Positions 33,453-46,248 are shown, counted from the stretch's first letter. The stretch: 64,000 nt of DNA from Ascoidea rubescens DSM 1968 (GCF_001661345.1 NW_017962913.1:1307428-1371427); one strand, 5' to 3'. Program-made: numbers and translations. Notes: generated by a model not told the origin, from the sequence alone.

Positions 33453-35039
33453 ATGTTAAGATTTTCTTCGGCTTCAATAAGGACCCCTTATAAAAATTCT
33501 TCCTTGACTTTATTACTCTCAAACTTCTCTTCTTCCTCAATCATTTTCAGTGATAAAGACAAGAAAAAACTTCAGCTCAGTTTCTCTAAAAAAAAAGTAG
33601 AAAAATCTACAAGATATAGTGCAACCAAAAGAAGTGCAAATGGTGAAACTAACCTAACTTTTAAAGAATACGTAGCCCAAAAAAAATTTCAAACTAAAGG
33701 TATTAATCCTGACGATATTCCTTTATTCAATCTACACCATTTTAAAAATCTTAACAATGGAATATTTCATAAAAGTGATCAATTAAAAACCGGAAAACAA
33801 AAAACTAAAAAATCCTCCACTGATTCATCTGAATTAGATGAAAAATCAACTTCAAAATCAAAATCAAAGTTAAAAACAACACCAGCATTAATTGATTTTA
33901 AAAGCCTTACTAAATCTGAATCAAAAATATTAAAATTTTCTCCAGAGCTAACAAATACTTTAACTGATTCAGAACTCTTGAAAAATATTCATTATAAAGA
34001 ATTATTCCACTCACCTATTCAACTCTTTTCAAAGAATGACTCTCAAACTGTTCTAAAAACTGTTCAAGATTCCCTTGATTCCCCCTCAATTCAAAATAGA
34101 TTGATTTTACTAGGTGAAAAGGGTTTAGGCAAATCAACTTTGCTATCTCAGGTTTTCGCTTATGCTATCTCAAATAACAGTGTCATCCTCCCAATTTCAA
34201 AACCAGAACCTTTAATTCAAGGTGATTCTGATTATAATTATATCAAAGATAGAAAATTTTATTCTCAGCCAATGTACCTTAAAAAGTTCTTTAGAAAAAT
34301 TCTTAAAATTAACCATTATTCCAAAATATTTCAACAAATTGTATTATCCAATGATTACTTACTAGGTGATGCTGTAAAATTCGGTCAATTTGTTAAATTT
34401 CCAACAGGAAAGGCAAATCTTTTACAATTGATAGAATTTGCTGCCTCTGCAAAAATCTCAGCTCTTGATAGGTATAAAGCCTTTGAAGCCCTCATAAGTG
34501 AACTAAATAATCAAGACCAATTCCCTGTTTTCATTCTCGTTGATAACTTCAATTACATAACAAACAATCCGATAACAATGTACAGATCTCCTGATAATGT
34601 TCCACTTAAATTTACTGAATTCCAACTTGGCAGTTTCTTGAAAAATTACATTTCTGGAGACAAATCATTCCCCAAAGGTGGTGTCTTTTTAGCTACATCC
34701 TCCGATTACCAAACTACCCAAACTCTCTCTGTTGGTTTAGATTTACAACAAAACAATCCCTATGCATCCAAAAAAGACTTTGATCTTGAATGGGCTGAAA
34801 TCTTAAGAAGAAATGGAGGTATCAAACCCTACAATCTTAAAGGATTCTCATACAATGAGACTTTAATGTTTACGTCTAATTATTATCAAAATGATCTTGT
34901 TATAGCAGCTGAAAAATTCCGTTATGATTTTGGTAATGATGATGCTGAAAAAATTCAAAAAATTGCTTCTCTGAAACACCTTTCAACAAATGGAAATCCT
35001 GGAGAATTAAATAGAAGTTTACATTTGCTTTATTTTTAA
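33453..35039 (+). CDS. RSM23: Mitochondrial small-subunit ribosomal protein mS29 (DAP3)
   Basis: GTP-binding mitoribosomal protein of the DAP3/Rsm23 family. N-terminal mitochondrial presequence (MLRFSSASIRTPYKNSS). A long Lys/Ser-rich insertion spans residues 115-150. The P-loop is GEKGLGKST at about residues 221-229 within LILLGEKGLGKSTLLSQ. The Walker B-like VFILVDNFNYITN is near residue 365. The C-terminal helical lid contains FSYNETLMFTSNYYQND, and the end GNPGELNRSLHLLYF matches the family ending. 528 aa, longer than S. cerevisiae Rsm23 (450) mostly through the insertion. One CTG codon at 34971. Confidence 0.92.
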   Translation: MLRFSSASIRTPYKNSSLTLLLSNFSSSSIIFSDKDKKKLQLSFSKKKVEKSTRYSATKRSANGETNLTFKEYVAQKKFQTKGINPDDIPLFNLHHFKNLNNGIFHKSDQLKTGKQKTKKSSTDSSELDEKSTSKSKSKLKTTPALIDFKSLTKSESKILKFSPELTNTLTDSELLKNIHYKELFHSPIQLFSKNDSQTVLKTVQDSLDSPSIQNRLILLGEKGLGKSTLLSQVFAYAISNNSVILPISKPEPLIQGDSDYNYIKDRKFYSQPMYLKKFFRKILKINHYSKIFQQIVLSNDYLLGDAVKFGQFVKFPTGKANLLQLIEFAASAKISALDRYKAFEALISELNNQDQFPVFILVDNFNYITNNPITMYRSPDNVPLKFTEFQLGSFLKNYISGDKSFPKGGVFLATSSDYQTTQTLSVGLDLQQNNPYASKKDFDLEWAEILRRNGGIKPYNLKGFSYNETLMFTSNYYQNDLVIAAEKFRYDFGNDDAEKIQKIASLKHLSTNGNPGELNRSLHLLYF

Positions 35040-35882
35040 AAAAAAAAGTTGTTTTTTGCAAACAAGTTCTTTTTTTTATTTGATTTAGTGTATTAATCAT
35101 TGTAAATAAATATTCAGTTTTAGAAATAATCTACACTTCTCTCACCTCCAGTTGTATTTTTATCTAGAAAACCAGCTTTCCTGTAATATAGTAAAAGAAA
35201 GCTTCACACAAAAAAAGTTTGATAGGCAATAGTAACGATTGTTATCGAGTATAAAGAGAATAATTATCTCAGGCGGAAATTCCCACAGAAAATAATCAAC
35301 TGAGCTTAAAAAAGATTTCAAATTGCAAGTTATGATTTAAGAGGATTTAGGAGTAAGCTGGAATTAATAGATAAACTCATTCTAGACAAAAACTCCTCAT
35401 AGTCTTCATTTTAGATTCATTATCAGGAAACCACTGTTAACGTATTGTGAGTAGTGCTGTTTTCTTGTTTATATTGCAATTCCTTTATCATTTTTGTTTA
35501 AAATGGCTTAACAATCGACACATTCTGGTTCCTTTTGTAGGATTAGGTATTATTTGCATTTTGTTGAATCTTTTATTGGTTTTTTTCTGGATTATTTCAG
35601 AATAATATTATCAAATTGCAAATATTCTTGATTCTATGGAATTTAAAAAACTTTGGAATTAAAAAAAAATAATTTCTTTCTATATTGTGAACAAAAAATT
35701 GTAGTAGCATTATTTTTATTTTTATTTTTATTTAGTATTAAAAAAACAAAAGTATCTAAGAATAGTTTAAACAGAAAAAATACAAGAAAATACAAGAAAA
35801 TACAAGAAAATACAGAATATTTAAAACAAAAACTGTAAAATTATATAAACTGTACCGAAATTTATTAAAGGCCACTGTTTTA
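35040..35882. other. Convergent spacer RSM23 / F-box gene
   Basis: 843 bp, AT-rich, with a TACAAGAAAA tandem run near 35776-35812 and long A/T runs. No gene recognised. Confidence 0.45.
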
Positions 35883-37805
35883 CTAAATGGAAAGTTCAAA
35901 CCTAGAACATGGCAAAAATGGTGTTTCTTTTGCTGCAGTAGTAGTTGATCTTAGTTTAATCTTTAAATGTGACAAACTTTTTAATTCTTTTATGTTTTTT
36001 AAAGCTTTGTGATTGCTTTCTGATAGTCTTATTTGTGACAAAGATTTTAATTTTCGCAAGTATTCGATGTTTTTAACATTTGTATATGATAGATTTATTT
36101 CACGCAACTTTGTAAGCTTCTTGAGATTTTTTAATTTTTTGATATTATTATTTGATAAATCTATAAGGTCCAAGTTTTTTAATGATGAGAGATTTTGAAT
36201 CTTTTTAATATAGTTACTTGAAAAGCCCAAAAAAGTTAATTTCTTTAGCTTTCTCAAATTTTCAATAGTGCTGATAAAATTCTCTGCTAGGTCTAAAGTT
36301 TCCAACTTTGTTAATTTTTGCAAATTTTCAATCTTGTTGATAGAATTATCAGACAAATCCAAATGTTTTAGGTTTTTTAATTCATTCAAATTTTCAATTT
36401 TTGTTAATTTTGTTTGGCTTAAAGATAGAACTTTCAAATTATTTAATTTTGATAAGTTTTGAATTTTTTCAATCTTGCTATTAGATAGATATAATCTACG
36501 CAAACTTTGTAGCTGATCCAAGTTTTCTAGTTTGGAAATTACATTATTGGAAAGATCTAGCATGAATAAATTAGTTAAATTCGCTAGATTTTCTATTTTT
36601 TCAAGCACATTAAAAGACAAGTCTAGTATAATTAGGTGTTTTTGGTTCAAGTTTGCAATTTGAGAAATTCTATTCTTTGATAAATCTAATTTTATCAAAT
36701 TTGATAATTTATCGATATTTTCAATATTTTTTATTAAATTGTTTGCTAAGTTCAAAGATACCAAGTTGGTCAATTTGCTTAAATTTTTGATTTTATTGAT
36801 TTTATTATGTTCCAAGTTTAAAATAATCAAATTTTTTAGAGAAGATAAATTTTCAATTTCGCTAATGAAGTTACCATTTAAAGATAATTGTTTCAAGTTA
36901 TATAGGCTTGACAAGTTTTCAATTTTGACAATATTGCAGTAAGATAATTTTAGTGTAGATAGATTAGTTAAGTGGGAAAGATTTTTTAGTTTTCTAATAT
37001 AATTGAAAGATAAGTTTAAAATAATTAAATTTGTTGATTTTGACAAATGATCAATTTTAGTAATTTTGTTGTGGGTCAAGTTTAAAGTTGATAAACCAGA
37101 GCAATCAGATAAAAATTGCATTGAGTCGATAAGTTTATTTTTGAGGTTGAAATGTTTATAGTTGAATAAAGAGTCTGTTGATGAATTCTGGGAGGTATTG
37201 TTTTGGGATATATTAGATATATTAGATATATTAGATATATTAGGCATGTTATTGGAATTGGGCAATTGCAAAGTATGGTTTATAATTGAGGTAGCTTTTT
37301 CATGAATATCCAAACGTAACAATTTCTGCTGTTCAAGAGTGTTGTATGAATTGGAATCATAAAAGTAAATTGCAAAATTGATTTTTTTTAAAAACTTGAA
37401 TGGTTTAGTTATTGGATCATGATGAATTTTTTCAAAAGTTTGGTCTAGTAAAAGAATTTCTATTTTCAAATGAGTGAGGAAATGGGATAAATATTGTTCA
37501 AATAAGTAAAGATAAGAAAAGTTTATTCTTAAACAATTGTTATTAATATCAGTGGGTTTTTGGTGTAATTCAGTAAGGGTTACTTTTTTAAAAGTGAGAT
37601 TTAAAGCCAAGTATTTGAGCAACTGGTCGGTAGAAGAAGCGAGGAGAAACAATTTAGGGAATGGTAGTTTCGATAATATGGATTCAATGATGTGAGAAGG
37701 CAAGTTGGATAGAATATTTTTGGTTTTAAGGATTTCCAAATTATCTAATGTTTCAGTCTTTTCAGTGGTGTTTGAAGCAAAGATGTTTGAGAATTGGGAT
37801 AACAT
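35883..37805 (-). CDS. F-box protein with 17 SDS22-type leucine-rich repeats
   Basis: Residues 28-75 form an F-box (LSNLPSHIIESILSKLPFPKL), expected to bind Skp1 in an SCF ubiquitin ligase. After a linker with NIS repeats (about 188-201, from a 9-bp DNA repeat near 37207-37245) come 17 leucine-rich repeats (about residues 231-604) and a degenerate eighteenth. Each is 22 residues, of the SDS22 form NLsxLtNLxxLdLsxNxIxkIe; the eighth is 21. S. cerevisiae F-box/LRR proteins such as Grr1 use longer 26-residue cysteine-containing repeats, so this is not Grr1 or Amn1. I do not recognise an orthologue. The uniformity suggests recent internal amplification. 640 aa, Lys/Asn/Leu-rich. Confidence 0.85.
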   Translation of the reverse strand: MLSQFSNIFASNTTEKTETLDNLEILKTKNILSNLPSHIIESILSKLPFPKLFLLASSTDQLLKYLALNLTFKKVTLTELHQKPTDINNNCLRINFSYLYLFEQYLSHFLTHLKIEILLLDQTFEKIHHDPITKPFKFLKKINFAIYFYDSNSYNTLEQQKLLRLDIHEKATSIINHTLQLPNSNNMPNISNISNISNISQNNTSQNSSTDSLFNYKHFNLKNKLIDSMQFLSDCSGLSTLNLTHNKITKIDHLSKSTNLIILNLSFNYIRKLKNLSHLTNLSTLKLSYCNIVKIENLSSLYNLKQLSLNGNFISEIENLSSLKNLIILNLEHNKINKIKNLSKLTNLVSLNLANNLIKNIENIDKLSNLIKLDLSKNRISQIANLNQKHLIILDLSFNVLEKIENLANLTNLFMLDLSNNVISKLENLDQLQSLRRLYLSNSKIEKIQNLSKLNNLKVLSLSQTKLTKIENLNELKNLKHLDLSDNSINKIENLQKLTKLETLDLAENFISTIENLRKLKKLTFLGFSSNYIKKIQNLSSLKNLDLIDLSNNNIKKLKNLKKLTKLREINLSYTNVKNIEYLRKLKSLSQIRLSESNHKALKNIKELKSLSHLKIKLRSTTTAAKETPFLPCSRFELSI

Positions 37806-40322
37806 TTTGATTATTTGATTTTTAGTTACAATTAAAGAAATTAGTTGAAAGTGGCAGTAGATTTTGATTTATAATGGAGATAATAGAGATAATGATAAAT
37901 AATAATAAAAAAAAAAGAATAAAGAAAAATGAGAAAAAAAATAAAATTAAACATTATGAGTTTATATATGAAAAACCCAAAGAAAGAATAAGAAAAGCTG
38001 CATCAATATGCAGGGTGATGTTTTGACATAAAATTGCTTGTTTTTTTCTATTGTTTAGTTTTTTTTGTTGCGTTATTAAATAATATTTGATTGCTGATTA
38101 GTGAAATTTATGAAGCAATTGTTGAACATTGGTTGATTATGTAAGATTCTGGGTGAATTTCTATAAGCAAAAAAAATCCAAAGAAATGAATAATTTTGTG
38201 GTATTCCTGTACTAGCTTTGTTTCTATTTTTGAGTCAAACTGAGGCGCGATGAAAATATTTTTGAATAGAGCATACATGGATAATTTCTTGTTTTAATGA
38301 TTTTTTTGGTTGAAAAAAACTATTTCTAAAAAAAGAAACATTTATACATTGCATTATTGTATTGTTGTATTATTTGGTTCTCTTAATCAATCTATCAAAA
38401 AAAAACAATTCCTACTAATAATAATCTCATTGTTTGCAGTATTTGTCAATTGTAATGGTTATCTATTAAAACAACATTTATATGAATAATAATAGCAAAT
38501 TCGGTTCAAATTAGTTTGATTCAATTAATTTGTTGTATTTCGAGTGGGAAAAGAGATGGCTTTACAGATGAGTTTTGGGAAGAAGATTGAAATGGAATTC
38601 ATTGGTAGATCGTAAAATTTGTATTTGCGGTTCCGTAGATCGAGTTTCAACTGTTGCAGTACACAAAAAGCGAAAGCCGAAAAAAACTCTGGACTGTAAT
38701 TGGATGAAATGGCATGGAAACCAGAGCAGGAAAATCAGTGAGAAGCAGCTTCTTCAAAAGCCGTTTGGTGTTTGGTTTTGTGGTTTTGTTCGCATTGGGA
38801 GTGAGTGTGTGTTGGATGTCGGATTGACTGTAGTCACATGGCTGTTTCATTTCAGTTTAGCTTGAAGTTTGAAATGAAAGAGTTTGAAAATGATAGATTC
38901 AATTTAAACATGGAACTTTAAATTACAACATTGGAACGTTACAAAAGGGAAATTTTCGTGGAAACAGGCAGTGAACATACCACATTGTTTTATGTTGTAA
39001 AACAGCGAGAGAAGAGTACCATAAGAATTCTAGAAAGCCCATGCTGTAGGTAAGCACACCATCGTGATATGGTGTTCCGGCGCAAAGCTTTATTGTTGGG
39101 TTGATTTCGGGGCTCTGCATTGTTCTATGGATCGAAGATCGAGTGAACTTCGGAGCTGTTTTGGTTCCCTAACGTATCGAGGCCGGAGAAAGTCGTCTCC
39201 ATTGCAAAGCCAACAGCCATCTGGGAACAGTGTCGTCAAGTGCTGCAAGACTCTGAGAGACATTTGGCAAGCAGGAGTGGGAGAGATGCAGCCTGAACAA
39301 TCGTACAAGGGCCGACACGAGAATGGTTCGAAAGACAGCCAGGAGGAGAGTTTCACTCTCTGCGAGCCCTCAACGTAAGAGCTACGCAGGGCCTGAGCAG
39401 CAGGAGCTGGACCACGTAGCAAGCCAAACGAGAACCACTCAGCCAACAAACCACAGGGTCGACAATTGCAAAACCATTTGAACAACCCGAAACGCACCGG
39501 CAGCGGAATGTCTGGCGTCTATGCAGCTGGAGCAGCTGCGACAGCTCCACCAAACCCAGTCTTTTGCGGCAGCAACAGCACAGACGCCCGAAGACGAGGC
39601 AGCACAAGCAGCAGCTTCCGTAACAAATGCGTCGTGTAAAGAGCACGAGTGCAGCGGCCCTGAGCACACCTGCTGCACAGCTGCAGCACGCTACCACGTC
39701 GGCGTAAGGTTTGAGTAGATACCCGGCCTGTTGATTTTGCACCACGGTGTGCGAGAGCAGTCGACCGGGTAGCGTCCTGCACGCAGCTAGGTTTGCTTTA
39801 GGTTTGCCGCATTGATTTGCTGAATTCATTTAAGGTGATTGAACATGTTAAACTTGAACATGAACGCAGAAAATTTATTATAAAAAGAAGATCCATAGAT
39901 TCAAAATCCAATTCTCTGTAAAAGCCATATTTACACTTGGTTTTTTCAAGAACCTCATTCTCCAGCTTTCCTCTCCAGCTTTCCCAGGTCTTTATCTTCT
40001 GTTTCTATTCCATCAGTTGCACTTTGGTTTGACCACCCTCTCAGCCAATCTAAAAGGTAGTGTTTTACTTTCTTTAATAATTTAGCATCTTTTCCTCAAC
40101 CACACACACTTTTTCCCTCTTTTTTGGTTTTACAAAGGCAAATTTCCCTGCTTCTAATTGTTCTTTTGGATCTTCAGTTTCCTTTTCACCCCAAATCTAT
40201 CGTTATACACTTTTCACTTCCTTTTTTTCAGTCTCTTACTCTGCTCTAGTCTGATTTCCCTTCTATATACTATACTACACACTATTTCCTACATACATGG
40301 GGCTTTCTATCAATTTTAAACA
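37806..40322. promoter_or_regulatory. 2.5-kb divergent intergenic region with a GC-rich island
   Basis: Between the F-box/LRR start and the SNT2 start. The 37806-38560 half is AT-rich. From 38560 to about 39830 it is GC-rich (39541-39600 has 36 G/C of 60), with many CAG/CTG words. A small dyad lies at 39056-39075 (ACACCAT, six bases, ATGGTGT). Bases 39930-40320 are a pyrimidine-rich leader-like stretch ahead of SNT2. Cys- or Arg-rich frames in the island occur on both strands and carry no domain; they are not called. Confidence 0.5.
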
Positions 40323-40923
40323 ATGACTGGAATTAATCGACCTAAAAGAAAAGCTGCATCCAAAGTTATCAACTACAAAGAAAATAACGACAGTGATGAT
40401 GACTCCTTTTCCTCTCTTTCTAGTTCTACTCATAATTCTCTCTCACTATTGTCTCAGCCTACTCAATCCGATGTTACAACCCCCCATTTAGATCGCCCAA
40501 AAAACACTCGATATAATCAAAATACTTCCTTTCTTTCAGATTCAAAACAAAACCAGAACCAGAACCAGAACCAGAATCAGAATCAGAATCAAAATTATGA
40601 TCACGATCAACAAAATCTAGAACACGATCTTGACCACGATCTAGACCAAGACCAAGACCAAGACCATAACCACAACCACAACCACAACCACAACCACATC
40701 CACGATCACATTTATAACCAAGATCAAAATTCAAACTTATATTCAAACTCGACTTTAATCCAAAAACAATATTTAAACAATAAAAAAATCTTAAATTCAA
40801 ACACTATATCCCACTTTCCCCCAATATCTCAAACTTCAACAATAACAACAATTGATGAAAATTCAATCTCCTCCTCAAGATCAAACAACACTAGAAAAAG
40901 ACTTCATCGTACAAAGAATAACG

Positions 40924-40998
<75 letters not shown>

Positions 40999-43900
40999 TC
41001 AATAATAATATTATTATTGATATCAATTCAACCACAAATACTACCCCTACCCCTACCCCTACTCCCAACAACAACAACAACAACGATATCAATCCAATTT
41101 CTTATAACGATTCTCAAATCATCGCTCATCTTCAAAACAATAACCAACTATCTTACATCCCAAATAATTGGCAGCTTCTATTCAATCCTAAAAACTCCTT
41201 TCCCTACCCTAACCTACTAACCGACGTCAAAAATGCAAGATTCATAAACAATGGTAACTCAATAAGATTTAAATCAGGCATGATTCTAACCAAAAACGAC
41301 TTCATCTACATGGTTGCTTCCCCTGCTAGTGAACCATACTATATCGGAAGAATCATGGATTTTGTTAAAAAAGTAGACAACTCAACCTCAAACGACTCTT
41401 CAAATGATCCTTCAGCTTCTTCTGATACTTCAAACAAAGAAGTTACCTCAAATCTAGACAAATCATCAATTACCGAAAAACATTCCACTTCCACTTCCAA
41501 TTCTTCAAACTCAAACTCATACTCAAACTCAAACATAAACTCAAACTCAAGAAAAAAATCTCATTCAAAAAAAAATACAAGAAAAAAAAATAATAAATCC
41601 TCCTATGGATCAGCAAAACCCTCTAGATACTCTGCAAACATCATTGAAGACTACCTAATGAAAATAAACTGGTATTATAGACCAAGAGATATATCAAAAC
41701 ACTCAAATGATTCCAGGCTACTATTTGCAACAATGCATTCGGATCTATGTCCCATCACTTCCTATAGAGGAAAAGTAAACGTTCTTCATCGTGACGAGAT
41801 CGAGGATATAGACAAATATCGCTCCATAGCAAATAACTTTTGGTTTGAAAAATTGTTTGACAGGTACATGATCAAATTTTATGAAGTACTAACCACTGAA
41901 AGCTTATCCAATTTAACCCCAAACTACCAAAAGGCTCTAAACAAACGTTTTAGATACATCTTCATTGAAAATGGCAAAAGCAAAGAACTCCTAACAACTC
42001 CAAATAATTGCAAAAAGTGCACCCAATGGTGTTCCCCCGAAGAAAGTATAGATTGTGTAACATGTAACGACTGTTACCATATGATGTGCCTAACTCCTCC
42101 AATATACAAAAAACCAAGAAGAGGCTTTGGTTGGAATTGTGCAATGTGCGCTAAAAATCAAGAAATCAAAATCAAAGAAAGAAATAATGATTTCGGTGAT
42201 AACTTGCTGAATATTAAAAAACATGCAAATAACAATATAAATAACTATTCGGAAATTTATGACAAAGAAATCTCAATTAAAAATGACTTGAAAAACTCAA
42301 ATTCTCGTTTAACAAGATCATCTAAACCTTTGAATCAAATAGAAGAGAGTAACGAGGAGGAAAATCTCTCTCTGCAAGAATCTGATGAAAAAATACCTAA
42401 ATACGAAGAATTAGCCATCGAATTTCTCAAAAAGGATTCCACTTTAACCTTACAACAAAGAAGAGCAAAAGAAGAATGGCCTTTTAGATATTTAGGCATG
42501 CATGCAAAATTGGAAGACGCATTGGATTTTGAAGATAGACCTTATCCTAGAGTGGCTTCAAGATTGGGAAGACGCCACCAAGTTTCAAACACTTTTATGC
42601 CTGAATGGTATAATTGTCCTGTATCCTACTATGACAAAGACAACAACGAAAATCCTTTAGACTCCACTTCTTCAGCCATTGGAAATCATTATGTTCACCA
42701 TGAAACTAAAAGAAAATATAAAATCAAAAATAGAAAAAATTTGATAACGCGAGATTCTTCAACCCCGGAATCTTCTTCTGAAAAATCCTCTAACGATTCT
42801 TTAAAAAATAATATAATACCCTTCAAAAAACTTACTTTACCTAAAAAGTATAAAGATGCAAATATTAAAGATTTGCCCCCTTGGATTCAACCTCGTCCAA
42901 AAGGGTACATTGAAAGAGGTCTTGATAACGGATCAAGCTCAACTCTAATGTGGAAACAACCATCAAAAGAACTAGTTGATTGGGAAAAGATTGATGAATT
43001 CATATACACTACTTGCAGGCCTGTTGCCGAGGCTTTAAATGTATGCCCCACTACTCCAAATTTTGTGGACGATATTTTAAAAACATTGCAAGATCAAAAT
43101 TTTGATTTTGATAAAAGTTTTGACATAATAAAAAAATTTACAAGAGTATCTTTAAAAGAACCCACATTTAGTAAAGAAGAGGTTACAAAATTCGAAAATG
43201 CTGTTTCTAAGTATGGAAGTGAGTTATATTTAGTTCATAAAGAGGTTAAAACTCAAAGTTTTGCAATGATAACAAGATTTTACTATTTATGGAAAAAGAC
43301 TCCTAATGGACATTTAATCTGGGATAATTTTCCTGGCAGGAAACAAAAAAAAATCACAGATGGTGTTACCTCAGATCAATCCAAAGCAAACTCTAAGGGT
43401 GGCATCTATTCAGTGATCGATTCTGCTGCTGACTCTAATGACGATTCTGCTTATGATATGGTTAAAATTACAAAACAGAAAAGAAATTATATTTGTAAGC
43501 ACTGTGGCACTAATAAGTCCTTTCCTTGGTTTAGAGCTCCTGGATTTGAAAATTCTGCATCATACCAGCCTGAAGTTATTACAGCATTGTGTGTTAGATG
43601 TTCTAAATTATGGAGAAGATACGCAGTACTTTGGGAAGAACCCAAAGAAGTAATGAGAAAACTTAATCTTCGTGGAGGAAATGGGTGGAAGAAATTGATT
43701 GAAAGAGAACTTGTTGACGACGCTGAAACGATAATTAGCGAGCAAGAAAAATGTTCAATAAATAATCAAAAATTAGTTGAGTCCTTTAAGCTAAACATGG
43801 CTAATCCCTCAACTTCAAAAAGAAAATCATCTTCTAACAGAAGTGAAAGTTTTTCAAAACGAACAAAAAGTTCATCTTCGGGATCTGGCTCTATGATTTC

Positions 43901-46100
43901 AAATGAATTAAACACTCAATACCACATCTCTGATAATCAAAGTAAACAGAAAAAGCCTGTGAATAAACCACTTAGTTCTGAAGTTAAAGTATCTCGATCC
44001 AAAATTGATAATCCGATTCCTGCACAACCGTTAGTTGTTGAACCAGCTGCTCTTAGATCTACTTTTTCAGTTAATGAGTACACTCGACAATCTTCAAAAA
44101 AGAACATGGCACCTCAAAAAACTATGATGACCTATGGCTATTCGGTTAATAATCTAACTTCTCACAACCAATCCTCAAATCCAAATGGCCCTTTTCTATT
44201 TTATGAAAATCCAATTGGTTTATCACCCAACGTTCAAGCTTCAAATCAGATTTCTCAAGCCAAACCATTCCAGCATAATATATCTCAATTAGATAATGAC
44301 TTTTCTGCATCCTATAATTATAACCAAAGACAATCAAATGTTTTTGATTTTTATGGCCCAAAATATGATCCAAATTATCCCTATCATTATACAAATTATG
44401 ATTCCAATACTAAACAGTTTAGAGATAATAAGTATAGATATCAAATGTTTGGAGGAAGTTTTTTAGCACCAATTCTATCACCTCTAAGTAACTCTCAAAC
44501 AACACATACAAATCCTATGGGAAGTGAAATTACAAATCGTCGGACACTAAATAATTCAAACTCAATGTTTATGCCTTCTAATCATGTTGATTTCTCTCCT
44601 TTATTCCACCCTAATTCAAGACCCTGCTCTGTTTGCAGAGTAAATGACCCAACATACGTATCTGAAGTAATAATATGCTTAAATTGCGGTTTAAATGTTC
44701 ATGCAACATGTTACGGTATAAAACCTGTTCCTGACATTAATATGTTTGAACGAAGATGGTATTGCGATTCATGTTCAAATGATTTGCATCCAATAATTAC
44801 CACGTATTATAATTGTTGTCTTTGTAATTTAAGAGATGTGGACCATGATTCTGCAATCACTGGATCCAAAACTGCATTTCCAAATGCTTTAAAGAGGACT
44901 GATACAAATAAGTGGTGTCATGTTGTATGTTCGTTGTTTGCTCCAAAAGTAAAATATGAGGATGTTCATTCATTACAAAGTGTCCTTAACACCTCAATTA
45001 CAATGGTCAACAATGAATCTAGATTGTGCTATATCTGTCATATTAAAGGCGGGTCTTGTTATAAGTGCTCGTTTTGCAATGATACTTTTCATGTAACATG
45101 TGCACAGGATACTAATAACTTTTTTATTGGATTTGAAATTGTACCATTAGATGTGTACACTCGGATGAAAAATGAAGGCAACTCTTCATATGAAGACAGT
45201 GATGGAGACATTTGTACAGACCATGGTCATAAAAAAGAATTCACTGTTGTTGAAATATTAGATAAGGGTATCGTGGGTGTTCCAGTCCCCTCAATTATTT
45301 GCAATAATCATCCAAAGGATCAAATACCCAACAGGTTTGTTTCTTTAAGAACTTTAGCCAAAAGAGTTAATTCAAAAAGTAATGGAACTTACTCTTCAAT
45401 GCCCTGTCCTTTAATTTTGATATTTTTTGAAGATTTTAAAAAAATAACAGACAAAAATCTTAGAGGGCCTGCTAGAAGATACAAAGAGTTTCAATTAATC
45501 CAAAAAATTGTGTATGACAGTATAGGGCCTTCGCATAGCATTCGCTCAAATGAAATGCTAACGCCCTCGAAAAAAATCAACAAAACTATTTTACCTCCAA
45601 AAAATAACAACTTTTCTTGTTCTATATGCAAAAGCACTTCTTCTCCAAAGTGGTGGGTTGAAGATGATAAAAACGTTTGTCACAAATGTTATCTTCAAGT
45701 TCAATTTAATGGTGACGAAAAATCAAGCTTAAAATTTTTTCCAAACTATCAAATTCCAAGGCTTGCCGAGTCTGATAATATTATAATGAAAGAGAATATT
45801 TATGGAATCAATTCTATTGATGATGTTCTTAGTAATGATTTTATTCAGAAAATTCAGAACACAGATCCTTTTCCATCTCAGAAGTCATTAAACTCTCATT
45901 TTACCCAATCAGGCCATCCATCAATTTTAAACCCTGAAGTTCCACCAATTTATAATTCATATGGTGAATATTCAGAAATTGTTGAAAATGATTCTGAAGC
46001 AAAATCGGGGGGTTTTAACATTAATAGTTCTGATCTCACTCATACTACTACGACACCCAGAGTTTCCCATAAAATGTCAATCAATGATATGTTATCTTAG
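40323..46100 (+). CDS. SNT2: Chromatin regulator / ubiquitin ligase SNT2
   Basis: Counterpart of yeast Snt2, a subunit of the Snt2-Ecm5-Rpd3 histone deacetylase complex and an E3 ligase for excess histones. The N-terminus NRPKRKAASKVINYKENND matches. Residues 75-270 are low complexity (QN, DQ, HN, long poly-Asn). Domains in order: BAH about 300-540, PHD about 562-609 (CKKCTQWC...CVTCNDCYHMMC), a SANT-like region near 970-1020, a GATA-like finger about 1056-1100, PHD2 about 1434-1486, extended PHD about 1498-1636, and a second GATA-like finger about 1765-1795 (CX2CX16CX2C). 1925 aa against about 1403 in S. cerevisiae; the extra length is mostly low-complexity. One CTG at 42207. Convergent with NIP7. 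Confidence 0.9.
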
Positions 46101-46248
46101 ATATCGTGTATTATATTTAAAAATTATGTTATTTTCTTCCACTTTTGGTTGTTTTTCTTCCTCTCTCTACTCTACAATTCACTCTCTAGCATAGTGCCTA
46201 TATATCAATGATAATTCTTATTAATTACTTATTTTTGTATAATGTTAC

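Noticed and set aside
39353-39829. 158-codon minus-strand frame and overlapping frames in the GC island
   Set aside because: Cys/Leu/Arg-rich, several overlapping frames on both strands, and no domain. Long frames are expected by chance where stop codons are rare.
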